The translations under genes and the position numbers were made by a program. Positions 19,636 to 30,000 of a stretch of DNA of 64,000 nt are shown here, one piece after another. Location: positions 3,038,001-3,102,000 of the forward strand of contig NZ_CP139148.1 in NCBI RefSeq assembly GCF_034058155.1. The letters are read 5' to 3'. Every line of letters begins with the position of its first letter. Within the stretch, counting starts at the first letter, position 1. The stretch is from Flavobacterium sp. KACC 22761. GTDB taxonomy: Bacteria > Bacteroidota > Bacteroidia > Flavobacteriales > Flavobacteriaceae. Below the pieces are notes generated by a model. That model saw only the letters and a list, made by a program, of their open reading frames with translations, was not told the origin of the DNA and ran no database searches.

Positions 19636-19644
19636 GTAAAATTA
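19636..19644 (-). promoter_or_regulatory. Putative -7 box of paralog 2
   Basis: TAATTTTAC on the minus strand, close to the Bacteroidota TAnnTTTG box, with a TTG about 23 bases upstream (inside GAGTTGTGCTC). Conserved in the same position before paralogs 3 (20385-20393) and 4 (21230-21238). Confidence 0.5.
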
Positions 19645-19687
19645 CTTCAACAAGGGGTAATTGAGCACAACTCTATTTGCCAATTTC

Positions 19688-19730
19688 TATGCTATATTCT
19701 CATTTACGAAACCGTTATAGGTTAAAATTT
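19688..19730 (-). promoter_or_regulatory. Conserved upstream block of the paralogs, copy A
   Basis: Contains TTTACGAAACCGTTATAGG preceded by TATGCTATATTCTCA. The core AACC-GTTATA-GGTT is a palindrome. It lies about 45 bases upstream of the -7 box, where an activator site would be expected. Copies B, C and D are at 20437-20479, 21284-21325 and 21552-21585. Confidence 0.65.
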
Positions 19731-19852
19731 GAATTATTTTTATCGTTTTCGCAAAAACACCTATTATTTTTCAATGTTTTTCTTAATCTTAAGATGACGA
19801 TTTCTTAAGAATTAACCGAAAGAAAATCAGTTACTTCAAAACAGCATAAAAC

Positions 19853-19885
19853 AAAAAAACAGCTCCATTACCACAAAGAGCTGTT
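19853..19885 (-). terminator. Terminator of paralog 3
   Basis: Stem AAACAGCTC / GAGCTGTT with loop CATTACCACAAA, a copy of the hairpins after paralogs 2 and 4. Confidence 0.8.
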
Positions 19886-19941
19886 CTTGTTTGTTATATT
19901 TTATTACCAATTTTTTATACCTAAATATATAGGTGTAATTT

Positions 19942-20343
19942 TTAGCGTGCTGCTACGCTAGAGCTTTTGTTAAATCCTGCTTTGTAAACAGACGAAACCG
20001 CTTTTCTTGATAAAACCGATGCATCGCTTGTAATAGTGATTTCGTGTCTAACTTTTTTTACATTGTCTTCAACTTCTAAATAATAGGTTCCTTCTGGAAA
20101 TTCTTCTAAATTAAAAGTTCTTAAAATTCCTTCTTTACCCGAAGCACTTTCAGAATAAAGAAGTGATCCATCTTTGTCATAAATTGCAACATTTGCTTTT
20201 TTTACTTGATTAAGAGCAAACGTGATCACTTTACCATTTGTTTTTAATACATGAAGATTAAAATCTTCATTCGCGCCAATTGCAAAAGCGCTAAATCCTG
20301 CGAAAAGCACTGCACCTACTAAACTTAATTTTAAATTTTTCAT
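19942..20343 (-). CDS. Small secreted beta-sandwich protein, paralog 3
   Basis: A 133-residue protein with signal peptide (cleavage near SAFA-IG). The core is nearly identical to paralogs 2 and 4: FALNQVKKANVAIYDKDGSL and FPEGTYYLEVEDNVKKVRH. It ends SSSVAAR, keeping the basic last residue seen in the group. Upstream it carries copy B of the shared block (20437-20479) and a variant -7 box at 20385-20393. The 344-base spacer behind the gene holds its own terminator and the promoter region of paralog 2. Confidence 0.75.
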   Translation of the reverse strand: MKNLKLSLVGAVLFAGFSAFAIGANEDFNLHVLKTNGKVITFALNQVKKANVAIYDKDGSLLYSESASGKEGILRTFNLEEFPEGTYYLEVEDNVKKVRHEITITSDASVLSRKAVSSVYKAGFNKSSSVAAR

Positions 20344-20436
20344 AGCATTAGTTTTTTTTAGATTAATAGTTCTAATTCTCTGATGCTAAATTACTTACGT
20401 TGTACTGATTATTGCACAACTCTATTTGCTGATTTG

Positions 20437-20479
20437 TATGCTATATTCTCATTTACGAAACCGTTATAGGTTAAATTTT
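20437..20479 (-). promoter_or_regulatory. Conserved upstream block of the paralogs, copy B
   Basis: Same sequence as copy A over TATGCTATATTCTCA and TTTACGAAACCGTTATAGG, with one base missing in the following A-run. Placed at the same distance from the gene. Confidence 0.65.
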
Positions 20480-20574
20480 GAATTTAATTTAATGATTATG
20501 TTAATTGGGTAGTTATTTTTTAAAGTTTTGATGATTTTTACGTGATGATTTATTTACAAGAGGGTATATAATTT

Positions 20575-20670
20575 AACCGCAAAGAGCGCAAAGAAAAAAC
20601 GCAAAGTTCACAAAGCTTTAAAAATAGAACTTTGCGAACTTTGCGTAAAACCTTAGCGTCTTTGCGGTAA
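20575..20670. repeat. Palindromic repeat with ACCGCAAAG / CTTTGCGGT arms
   Basis: An imperfect inverted repeat of about 95 bp: arms ACCGCAAAGAGCGCAAAG and GCGTCTTTGCGGT, with an inner pair CAAAGTTC / GAACTTTG. It lies between paralogs 3 and 4 and is of the dispersed-palindrome type. Confidence 0.75.
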
Positions 20671-20683
20671 AAAAGAAGCAAAA

Positions 20684-20716
20684 AAAAAACAGCTCAATAA
20701 CCACAAAGAGCTGTTT
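20684..20716 (-). terminator. Terminator of paralog 4
   Basis: Stem AAACAGCTC / GAGCTGTTT with loop AATAACCACAAA, identical in core to the hairpin after paralog 2. Confidence 0.8.
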
Positions 20717-20789
20717 CTAAAACCTTTCGGTTTTTAAACTTTACTAACTATCTAACCTCATTTTTATACTGTATTCGAGTATAACTTTT

Positions 20790-21191
20790 TTAGCGTACTG
20801 CTACGCTAGTATTTTTTGCAGCATTTTTGTAAACAGCTGAAACTGCTTTTGATGATAAAACTGTAGCATCATCAGAAACTGTAATTTCGTGTCTTACTTT
20901 TTTCGTGCTGTCTTCAACTTCTAAATAATAAGTTCCAGCTGGAAATTCTTCTAAACTGAAAGTTCTTAAGATACCATCTTTTCCAGATGCGTTTTCAGAA
21001 TACAATAAAGATCCGTCTTTGTCATATATAGATAAGTATGCTTTTTTTGTTTGGTTTAAAGCAAACGTGATAAGCTTTCCATTTCCTTTTAATACGTGAA
21101 GACCAAATTCTGCATCACCATCAATTGCATAAGTATTTAATCCTGATAATAATACTGCAACTACTAAACTTAATTTTAATATCTTTTTCAT
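20790..21191 (-). CDS. Small secreted beta-sandwich protein, paralog 4
   Basis: A 133-residue protein with signal peptide (cleavage near NTYA-ID). The core ITFALNQTKKAYLSIYDKDG and AGTYYLEVEDSTKKVRHEIT is of the same CTD-like type as paralogs 2 and 3, and it ends NTSVAVR like paralog 2. Copy C of the shared upstream block and the -7 box TAATTTTAC (21230-21238) precede it. Gene, promoter and terminator together form a unit repeated three times in tandem, so this cluster grew by duplication of whole transcription units. Confidence 0.75.
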   Translation of the reverse strand: MKKILKLSLVVAVLLSGLNTYAIDGDAEFGLHVLKGNGKLITFALNQTKKAYLSIYDKDGSLLYSENASGKDGILRTFSLEEFPAGTYYLEVEDSTKKVRHEITVSDDATVLSSKAVSAVYKNAAKNTSVAVR

Positions 21192-21283
21192 AATTCTTTA
21201 TGTTTAAATTTTTAGTTCATTTCTCTGATGTAAAATTACTGCAGCAGTTGCTTTTTGAGCACAACTCTATTTTCCGATTTATA

Positions 21284-21325
21284 TGCTATATTCTCATTTA
21301 CGAAACCGATATAGGTTAAAATTTG
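21284..21325 (-). promoter_or_regulatory. Conserved upstream block of the paralogs, copy C
   Basis: Contains TATGCTATATTCTCA and TTTACGAAACCGATATAGG, one substitution in the core palindrome relative to copies A, B and D. Confidence 0.65.
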
Positions 21326-21551
21326 AATTTTTTTAAGTGTTTTTGTTAATTCGGTTACTATTTTCTAACGTTTTGGTAAAAATGAGATATGTTAAAAAGT
21401 TCTGTTTTTCTTACAGAAATTATATTTTTCTATAAAAAGGCGTTTTTAAATATGATATTCAGAAAAAATAACGGATAAAAAAATGAGGCTTCAAAAAAAA
21501 TGATGTTTTGGTATAAAAATGATATTGCTGTTTTAGTTGTTTTCATGAAAA

Positions 21552-21585
21552 ATTCTCATTTACGAAACCGTTATAGGTTAAAATT
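21552..21585. promoter_or_regulatory. Conserved block, copy D, upstream of the AraC-type gene
   Basis: ATTCTCA plus TTTACGAAACCGTTATAGG and the following TTAAAATTT are kept, but the TATGCTAT part is absent. Orientation is the same as copies A-C, and it lies 57 bases before the start of the AraC-family gene. It could be an autoregulatory site or the leftover of a lost paralog. Confidence 0.55.
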
Positions 21586-21641
21586 TAAATTATTTTAGGT
21601 GTTTTTGTTAAATTTGCTATTATTTTTTAAAGATATATATC

Positions 21642-22514
21642 ATGAAAACAGTCGCCCCAGCTCTTGAAGTGATATCAAACTCATACGGAAGTTCTTTTAC
21701 CTACACCAAACATGCCGAAAAGACCAACAGTAAAGCCCATTTGTGGCATTATCATCCAGAAATTGAGTTGGTTTATATAAATGGAGGTGCGGGAAAAAGG
21801 CAAATAGGAAGCCATGTTTCTTATTATACAAACGGAGATTTGATATTAATAGGTGCCAATTTGCCACATTGCGGTTTTACAAATGAACAAACGGGAAATA
21901 AAAAAGAAACTGTTATTCATATCAAACCGGAATTTTTGGCAAATGATTTTTTTGTCGCTCCCGAAATGAAAAGAGTGCAAAATATTATCAATCAGTCAAA
22001 AACTGGAATTGCTTTTAATGGCGAAACCAAAAAACAGATAGGCAAAAAAATCGAAATGATGGAGCATCAGCTTCCTTTTGAGCGCTTATTGACACTTTTG
22101 AGTATTTTAGATGAATTGGAATCATCAGATGAATATACGGTTTTAAATGCTGACGGATTTTCGTTAGAATTACAAAATCAAGACAATGACAGAATGAATT
22201 TGATTTTTAATTTCGTAAAAGATCATTTTCAGGAATCAATTGCTATTGACGAGGTTTCGAATTTAGTAAGTATGACGACGCCTTCATTTTGTCGTTATTT
22301 CAAGAAAATTTCGAACAAAACGTTTACCGAATTTGTAAATGAGTATCGTTTGGTGCATGCTTCTAAACTTTTGGCCGAAAAGCAAATCAGTATTAATGAA
22401 GTTTGTTATGAAAGCGGTTTTAATAACTTCAGCCATTTCAGCAAATCGTTCAAACAATATACAGGAAAAAGCGCGTCGCAATACCGTTTAGAACACAAGA
22501 CTATAATTAGTTAG
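21642..22514 (+). CDS. AraC-family transcriptional regulator with cupin sensor domain
   Basis: A 290-residue regulator. The N-terminal half is a cupin-type sensor domain (KAHLWHYHPEIELVYINGG, with His residues of a metal- or ligand-binding barrel, and GANLPHCGF). The C-terminal 100 residues hold the two helix-turn-helix units of AraC proteins: IDEVSNLVSMTTPSFCRYFK and the second unit with INEVCYESGFNNFSHFSKSF. Cupin-AraC regulators commonly respond to sugars. The presence of block copy D directly upstream, shared with the neighbouring secreted paralogs, makes it a candidate regulator of that cluster, but this is an inference from position. Confidence 0.85.
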   Translation: MKTVAPALEVISNSYGSSFTYTKHAEKTNSKAHLWHYHPEIELVYINGGAGKRQIGSHVSYYTNGDLILIGANLPHCGFTNEQTGNKKETVIHIKPEFLANDFFVAPEMKRVQNIINQSKTGIAFNGETKKQIGKKIEMMEHQLPFERLLTLLSILDELESSDEYTVLNADGFSLELQNQDNDRMNLIFNFVKDHFQESIAIDEVSNLVSMTTPSFCRYFKKISNKTFTEFVNEYRLVHASKLLAEKQISINEVCYESGFNNFSHFSKSFKQYTGKSASQYRLEHKTIIS

Positions 22515-22523
22515 TTTTTTGTT

Positions 22524-22634
22524 GCCACGAATTACACCAATTTTCACGAATTAAAACTTTGACAAAGTTTAAAAATTTGTCAAAGTTGAACTCTACGCAA
22601 TTAAAAATTCGTGAAAATTGGTGTAATTCGTGGC
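22524..22634. repeat. Palindromic repeat, GCCACGAATT class, copy 1
   Basis: Arms GCCACGAATTACACCAATTT and its complement ending GTAATTCGTGGC, with an inner CAAAGTTTAAAAATTTGTC-like loop. Related copies lie at 38088-38194 and 58004-58155, and a half copy at 44232-44266. Confidence 0.85.
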
Positions 22635-22726
22635 TATTACTTTTTAGTGCAAAAGCTAGTCGGATTTTTCATATAATTTATTTTGAAAAAGGTATATTTA
22701 CATTCCCTAATCAGAAAATAAAATAT

Positions 22727-23587
22727 ATGAAAAAAATTAAAATGCTGTTAGCTGCCTTTTTGATCTGCATTTCAACCTTGACTTATGCAGCAAAAGTAGA
22801 TACGTTACAAGTTGCCAGTACCGCTATGGGCAAAACCTACAAAGCAGCGGTAGTTTTACCTAATAGTTATGCCAAAAGCAAATCGGCCTTTCCGGTAATG
22901 TATCTTTTGCATGGCGCTTATGGACATTTTAGCGATTGGTTGAAAAATACGCCAAACAAAAAATTAGTTCAAAATTTATCGGATCAATACAATATGATTA
23001 TCGTAATGCCTGAAGGTGAGGTTTTCAGTTTTTATTTGGATAGTCCGGTAAACAAAGAAAGTCAGTTTGAGACTTTTATAACGCAGGAAGTTATTCAGAA
23101 AGTCGATAAAACATACAGAACCATCAGTAATAAAAGCGGAAGAGTAATCACGGGACTTTCAATGGGAGGCCATGGTGCTTTGTATCTTTCTGCAAAATAT
23201 CCTGATTTGTTTTGTGCAGCTGGAAGTATGAGTGGTGCCGTAGATATGAGTACAATGCTCAACAGAGATTCGGCTGCGCAAGTGGTAAAATTGATGCAAC
23301 CCGTTTTTGGTGATAAAAGCGGCAGTACCGAAATGTACGAACAGTATGCAGTAATGAATATGCTTGATAAAATAAAAGCAAACAAACTGCCGTTGATTAT
23401 AGATTGCGGTGTTGATGATTTTTTGATTGAACCAAACAGAGAATTGCATCGACGATTAGTTTACAACAAAGTTGAGCACGATTATACCGAACGTCCAGGA
23501 GCCCATACGTGGGATTATTGGGAAAATTCTCTTCCGTATCATGCATTATTTTTTAGTAAAATATTGTTTAAAACCAAAACGAAGTAA
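22727..23587 (+). CDS. Secreted esterase (esterase D / PF00756 type)
   Basis: A 286-residue alpha/beta-hydrolase with signal peptide (MKKIKMLLAAFLICISTLTY, cleavage near YAA). It has the early oxyanion-side segment MYLLHGAYGHFSDW, the nucleophile motif GLSMGGHGA, the Asp in IDCGVDDFLIEPN and the catalytic His in RPGAHTWDYW. This is the family of acyl and acetyl esterases related to S-formylglutathione hydrolase and feruloyl esterases. The frame is open upstream to an ATG at 22559, but that part lies in a palindromic repeat and would destroy the signal peptide, so 22727 is chosen. It may work with the AraC-type gene in polysaccharide ester metabolism. Confidence 0.85.
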   Translation: MKKIKMLLAAFLICISTLTYAAKVDTLQVASTAMGKTYKAAVVLPNSYAKSKSAFPVMYLLHGAYGHFSDWLKNTPNKKLVQNLSDQYNMIIVMPEGEVFSFYLDSPVNKESQFETFITQEVIQKVDKTYRTISNKSGRVITGLSMGGHGALYLSAKYPDLFCAAGSMSGAVDMSTMLNRDSAAQVVKLMQPVFGDKSGSTEMYEQYAVMNMLDKIKANKLPLIIDCGVDDFLIEPNRELHRRLVYNKVEHDYTERPGAHTWDYWENSLPYHALFFSKILFKTKTK

Positions 23588-24007
23588 TTGCGAAATTTAT
23601 ACTTTTTGATGGGTATATATTTATAATCTTATTTTGGTGACGTGTTTTTTAAGAAATTGATAAAAACGACCTTTGATTTTAAAAATGAAAGGTCGTTTTT
23701 TTATTTGTTCGAATAGACGCGTACTATTTTTCTTTCTTACTGTGTTCCGTTCGTCGATTATTTTTGAATGATATCGATTTTACTTCTTTTTAAGTAAGCG
23801 CATTCAGGTTATTAACTAATTTTAACAAATGTTTACCCCCTGATCGTGAATGTCAGATTTTTTTCTGAGGGTCAAGTCTTTTTATAAGAGTTTTTTAGAT
23901 TTTGTGCTTCATAACTTTTTGAAGATGGTTTATTATCTACATGTAATTGCCAAATCTGCAAACTATCTGTTTTTTGCTAATGTAATGGTATTCTAAATAC
24001 TATTATC
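23588..24007. other. Spacer before the giant T9SS gene
   Basis: A 420-base AT-rich stretch. The only clear element is a strong terminator hairpin at 23662-23702. I see no gene and no classical -7 box that I can place with confidence, so the promoter of the giant gene remains undefined. Confidence 0.6.
23662..23702 (+). terminator. Terminator after the esterase gene
   Basis: Stem AAAAACGACCTTT / AAAGGTCGTTTTTTT with an A/T loop, a textbook rho-independent shape. Confidence 0.8.
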
Positions 24008-27000
24008 ATGAAAAAAACTATTTTTTATCACATGAAGATTATACATGAATTTTGTAAAATCTTTCGTTGTTCTTTTATCGATTTAGTTTTTCCAAATTTT
24101 AGTTTGGTGAAAATTAATGTGTACAAAAAGTATCAATTTTATCTGATGGTACTTTTTATGCTATTTGCTTTCCAACCTTATTTGCATTCACAAGCTATAT
24201 CTGGAGCAGCTGTACAAGCTAATTTTGGTATTGATGCTGACGTTTATGCAAACAAAGAACAATTTTTAGTTCCTCCAACGGTTTCGGGTATTTATGATGA
24301 CTGGTTTTTTAGCTCTTCTTTTGCTAATGGAACCGGCGAAAATGTTATTGATCAGACTAATGCTGCGGGACTAAAAACTTCAATCCAGGCTAATAATAAT
24401 TTTACATTCGAAAAAAGAATGTCAAAACCAAAAAATACCATGGTTGGTAATTTTTTGTGGATTGATGCTGTTTATGGACGTGATGGAAATTCAACGCAAA
24501 GTAACAGCGACTCTAATACTTTTTCGGGAAATTCTAACAAGAATGGTGATAATCCAACTACTTGGGCTTTAGGTTCAGGTAGTATCCCTCAAAAGGATGA
24601 TATTGTTGATGTGTACGGCTATTTGAGAAGAGATTTATCTCCAGCCGCATTAGCGATTAATCCTAATGGAGTTTTATGGGGATATGGTGGAGCATCTAAA
24701 ATTTCTTCTGATGGGAATTCACATTTTGATTTTGAATTTTTTAGAACAGAAGTAAGCTATAACGGTAGTGCATTAGTAGGTACAGGTAGTCAAGCAGGAC
24801 ACACTGCATGGACTTTTGATGCTACAGGAAAAATACTTGTTCCTGGTGACGTACTTGTTGCTATCGATTTTGAAAATGGTGGTACAAAACCACTGGGTAG
24901 TGTAAGAGTTTGGATGTCTAGTGCTGATATCGCTAGTTTTAACTCAAAAGCTGACAGACCATTTGATCTTACTGGTGTTTTTGATCAAGGTAATGGTGCG
25001 CCTCCGTACGGATATGCTGAAATAAAAGCTAAAGGAGGAGGTATACTTACCAACGTTTTTGCAGTTGTTAATGTAACAGCCCCTACCTTAGGACCGCCTT
25101 GGGGAACTTTAGAAGGTTCGCAAGCCAATTTTCAAGATAATTATAAAGCTTTGCAGTTTACAGAGTTTGGACTTAATTTGACAGCTTTAGGATTGGATAG
25201 CCGAAATATTAACCAAAGTCCTTGTTCAAATTTATTGGGTAGTCTGATAGTAAAAACGAGATCATCATCTTCATTTACTGCAGAATTAAAAGATTTTTCG
25301 GGACCTTATTTATTCGGAAATATTACTGATGTAGCCGTAGTTGGTAATGTTAGTAATACATTAACTTGTACTAATTCAACTGCTACTTTAACAGCAACAC
25401 CAACTCCAGCAAATGCTATTATAAAATGGTACGGACCTTCACCTGATGGTATAGCCGATGGGCCTTTTATATCAGGAAATGCACCGGTTGTATCTGTTAA
25501 AGGAATTTATACGGTATATGCTTATACAAATTTAGAAGGCTGTTTTGCTAAAAAAACGGTCACAGTTCTTGAAAATAAAGAACCGCCAAATGTTAATGCA
25601 GGAGATGATAAAGCTTTAACGTGTTTAATAACATCAATAAAATTGTCTGGCTCATCAAGTACGCCTAATGCTACATATTTATGGAGTACATTGGACGGAA
25701 ACATTGTTTCAGGTGGCACAACCCTGACACCAACTATAGATAAGGCTGGAACTTATACATTAACAGTTACCGACCCTATAAATGGATGTAAAAAGGCAGA
25801 TGATGTAGTTGTAACAAGCACTCCGCCAACACCTATTAATATAACTTGTCCTGGAGATAATATAAAAAGTTCTTGTGTTTATGCCGATCAGGCTGCAGTT
25901 GATGCTGCTTTTGATACCTTTAAACAAGGCTTTACAGCTTCGGGAGGTAACGGTACCTTGACAATTACGGGATTAGAGAATTTGACTCCTCCAGCATTAT
26001 GTGGAGGAACTGTAACCGTAAATTATAATGTTACTGATGCTTGCGGATTACAGAAATCATGTTCTGCGACTTTCACCATCACGGCTCCTGCAGCAGTAGT
26101 TCCAGTATCGCCAGATCCGTTCAGCGCCTCAGCCTGCGCGTATGCCGACCAGGCTGCCGTAAACGCTGCCTTCGAGACCTTCAAAGCAGGCTTTAAGGTG
26201 AGCGGCGGCTGCGATGCCAAAGGCGAGATCCAAGGCAGTCCGGTGGCGCCGAAACTATGCGACGGAGGGACAACAACAGTGACCTATAAAGTGACCGACA
26301 AATGCTATGAGACCACCATCAGCAAGGACTTCACCATCACGGCTCCTGCAGCAGTAGTTCCAGTATCGCCAGATCCGTTCAGCGCCTCAGCCTGCGCGTA
26401 TGCCGACCAGGCTGCAGTGAACGCCGCCTTCGAGACCTTCAAAGCGGGCTTCAAGGTGAGCGGCGGATGTGATGCCAAAGGCGAGATCCAAGGCAGTCCG
26501 ATGGCGCCGAAACTATGCGACGGAGGAACGGTGACAGTGACCTATAAAGTGACCGACAAATGCTACGAGACCACCATCAGCAAAGACTTCACCATCACGG
26601 CTCCTGCAGCGGTAGTTCCAGTATCGCCAGATCCGTTCAGCGCCTCAGCCTGCGCTTATGCCGACCAGGCTGCCGTAAACGCCGCCTTCGAGACCTTCAA
26701 AGCGGGCTTCAAGGTGAGCGGCGGATGTGATGCCAAAGGCGAGATCCAAGGCAGTCCGATGGCTCCGAAACTATGCGACGGAGGGACAACAACAGTGACC
26801 TATAAAGTGACCGACAAATGCTATGAGACCACCATCAGCAAGGACTTCACCATCACGGCTCCTGCAGCAGTAGTTCCAGTATCGCCAGATCCGTTCAGCG
26901 CCTCAGCCTGCGCTTATGCCGACCAGGCTGCCGTAAACGCCGCCTTTGAAACCTTCAAAGCAGGCTTCAAGGTGAGCGGCGGCTGTGATGCCAAAGGCGA

Positions 27001-30000
27001 GATCCAAGGCAGTCCGATGGCGCCGAAACTATGCGACGGAGGAACGGTGACAGTTACCTATAAAGTGACCGACAAATGCTATGAGACCACCATCAGCAAG
27101 GACTTCACCATCATGGCTCCTGCAGCGGTGGTTCCAGTATCGCCAGATCCGTTCAGCGCCTCAGCCTGCGCTTATGCCGACCAGGCTGCCGTAAACGCCG
27201 CCTTCGAGACCTTCAAAGCAGGCTTTAAAGTAAGCGGCGGATGCGATGCCAAAGGCGAGATCCAAGGCAGTCCGATGGCGCCGAAACTATGCGAAGGAGG
27301 AACGGTGACAGTGACCTATAAAGTGACCGACAAATGCTATGAGACCACCATCAGCAAGGACTTCACCATCACGGCTCCTGCAGCGGTGGTTCCAGTATCG
27401 CCAGATCCGTTCAGCGCCTCAGCCTGCGCTTATGCCGACCAGGCTGCCGTAAACGCCGCCTTCGAGACCTTCAAAGCAGGCTTTAAAGTAAGCGGCGGAT
27501 GCGATGCCAAAGGCGAGATCCAAGGCAGTCCGATGGCGCCGAAACTATGCGAAGGAGGAACGGTGACAGTGACCTATAAAGTGACCGACAAATGCTATGA
27601 GACCACCATCAGCAAGGACTTCACCATCACGGCTCCTGCAGCGGTGGTTCCAGTATCGCCAGATCCGTTCAGCGCCTCAGCCTGCGCGTATGCCGACCAG
27701 GCTGCCGTAAACGCCGCCTTCGAGACCTTCAAAGCGGGCTTCAAGGTGAGCGGCGGATGCGATGCCAAAGGCGAGATCCAAGGCAGTCCGATGGCTCCGA
27801 AACTATGCGACGGAGGGACAACAACAGTGACCTATAAAGTGACCGACAAATGCTACGAGACCACCATCAGCAAGGACTTCACCATCACGGCTCCTGCAGC
27901 GGTGGTTCCAGTATCGCCAGATCCGTTCAGCGCCTCAGCCTGCGCTTATGCCGACCAGGCTGCCGTAAACGCCGCCTTCGAGACCTTCAAAGCGGGCTTC
28001 AAGGTGAGCGGCGGCTGTGATGCCAAAGGCGAGATCCAAGGCAGTCCGATGGCGCCGAAACTATGCGACGGAGGAACGGTGACAGTGACCTATAAAGTGA
28101 CCGACAAATGCTATGAGACCACCATCAGCAAGGACTTCACCATCACGGCTCCTGCAGCGGTGGTTCCAGTATCGCCAGATCCGTTCAGCGCCTCAGCCTG
28201 CGCTTATGCCGACCAGGCTGCCGTAAACGCTGCCTTCGAGACCTTCAAAGCGGGCTTCAAGGTGAGCGGCGGATGTGATGCCAAAGGCGAGATCCAAGGC
28301 AGTCCGGTGGCTCCGAAACTATGCGACGGAGGAACGGTGACAGTCACCTATAAAGTGACCGACAAATGCTACGAGACCACCATCAGCAAGGACTTCACCA
28401 TCACGGCTCCTGCAGCGGTAGTTCCAGTATCGCCAGATCCGTTCAGCGCCTCAGCCTGCGCTTATGCCGACCAGGCTGCAGTGAACGCTGCCTTTGAGAC
28501 CTTCAAAGCAGGCTTTAAAGTAAGCGGCGGCTGCGATGCGAAAGGCGAGATCCAAGGCAGTCCGGTGGCTCCGAAACTATGCGACGGAGGGACAACAACA
28601 GTGACCTATAAAGTGACCGACAAATGCTACGAGACCACCATCAGCAAGGACTTCACCATCACGGCTCCTGCAGCGGTAGTTCCAGTATCGCCAGATCCGT
28701 TCAGCGCCTCAGCCTGCGCGTATGCCGACCAGGCTGCCGTAAACGCCGCCTTCGAGACCTTCAAAGCGGGCTTCAAGGTGAGCGGCGGATGTGATGCCAA
28801 AGGTGTATTTGTAGGTAATCCGGTAGCGCCAAACTTATGTCAGGGCGGAACCACCAGTGTAAGTTATATGATAACTGATAAATGTTACACAACTACAATT
28901 ACTAAAAACTTCACTATTACCGTTCCTTCAGCAGTAAGCACTGAGGCTCCAACAGCAGTGAATGCCTCAGCTTGCAAATATGCCGATCAGGCGGCACTTG
29001 ATGCAGCTTTCGAAACCTTCAAAGCAGGTTTTAAAGTAAGCGGTGGCTGCGATGCGAAAGGAGTAATCCAAGGCAATCCGATTGCACCAAAATTATGTGA
29101 AGGAGGAACAACGACAGTTGCCTTTAAAGTGACCGACAAATGTTATGAAACTACAATCAGCAAAGACTTCACTATTACTAAAGTTAATTTGCTTAATGTT
29201 TTAAGTCCTCCAAATAAAACAGTTGTTTGCGGTGAAGATCCAGATGGTGCATTTTTAGCATGGATTGCTGGATTTAAATTTACTGGAGGATGTTCTGGAA
29301 ATGTTCAGGCTACGGATTTATCTCAGTTTGTGAAACCTCAGATAGGAACGGCATTAGTTGTTGAATATGTTGTTTCGAACAATTGTGAAACGATTAAAAA
29401 AGTATCAACATTTTTAATCACTTCATGTACAACTCCAATTTGTACTTATACTCAAGGAGCTTACGGAAATGTTGGAGGTATGGCCTGTGTAGGAGGACAA
29501 TCTTACACAACCAAAGCTCTTATTGCGAAAGCATTAAGTACTTATCCAGGAGGAACAATGACAATTGGTTTAGTTGGAAAATCTGTTTTAGTATCAAATA
29601 ATCAAGATGATATTAATGGTGTAATAACAGTTTTACCAGGAGGAGGTGCAAGTAAAGTATTAGCAAATGGAAATCCTCATATTAATGCATTGCCTGCATC
29701 ATATCTTAAAAAAGGAAAAATTAATAATACCTTATTGGCTCAAACCATTACCTTAGGACTTAATTTAGGTGTTGATAGTGAGTTGAGTAAATTCAAATTG
29801 CAGGCAGGTATATTGGCAGTTGCTCAACCTGAAGGTGGTTGCGGATCTAAAACTCCAAAAGTACGTTCTTGTAATCCTGACGGAACAGTAAGTAATGAAT
29901 ACAAATATTACACTATTCCGAATAATGTGGTTAGCAAACTACCAGGAGATAAAACAGTTGGTGATTTATTTAACTTGGCTAATCAAGCATTGGGAGGTGG

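Noticed and set aside
19688..21585. CRISPR-like array because of the regularly repeated block
   Set aside because: Copies are 240-850 bases apart with genes between; no short regular spacer, no cas genes.
22559..22726. N-terminal extension of the secreted esterase
   Set aside because: It lies in the arm of a palindromic repeat and would put 56 residues before a perfect signal peptide; the start at 22727 is better.
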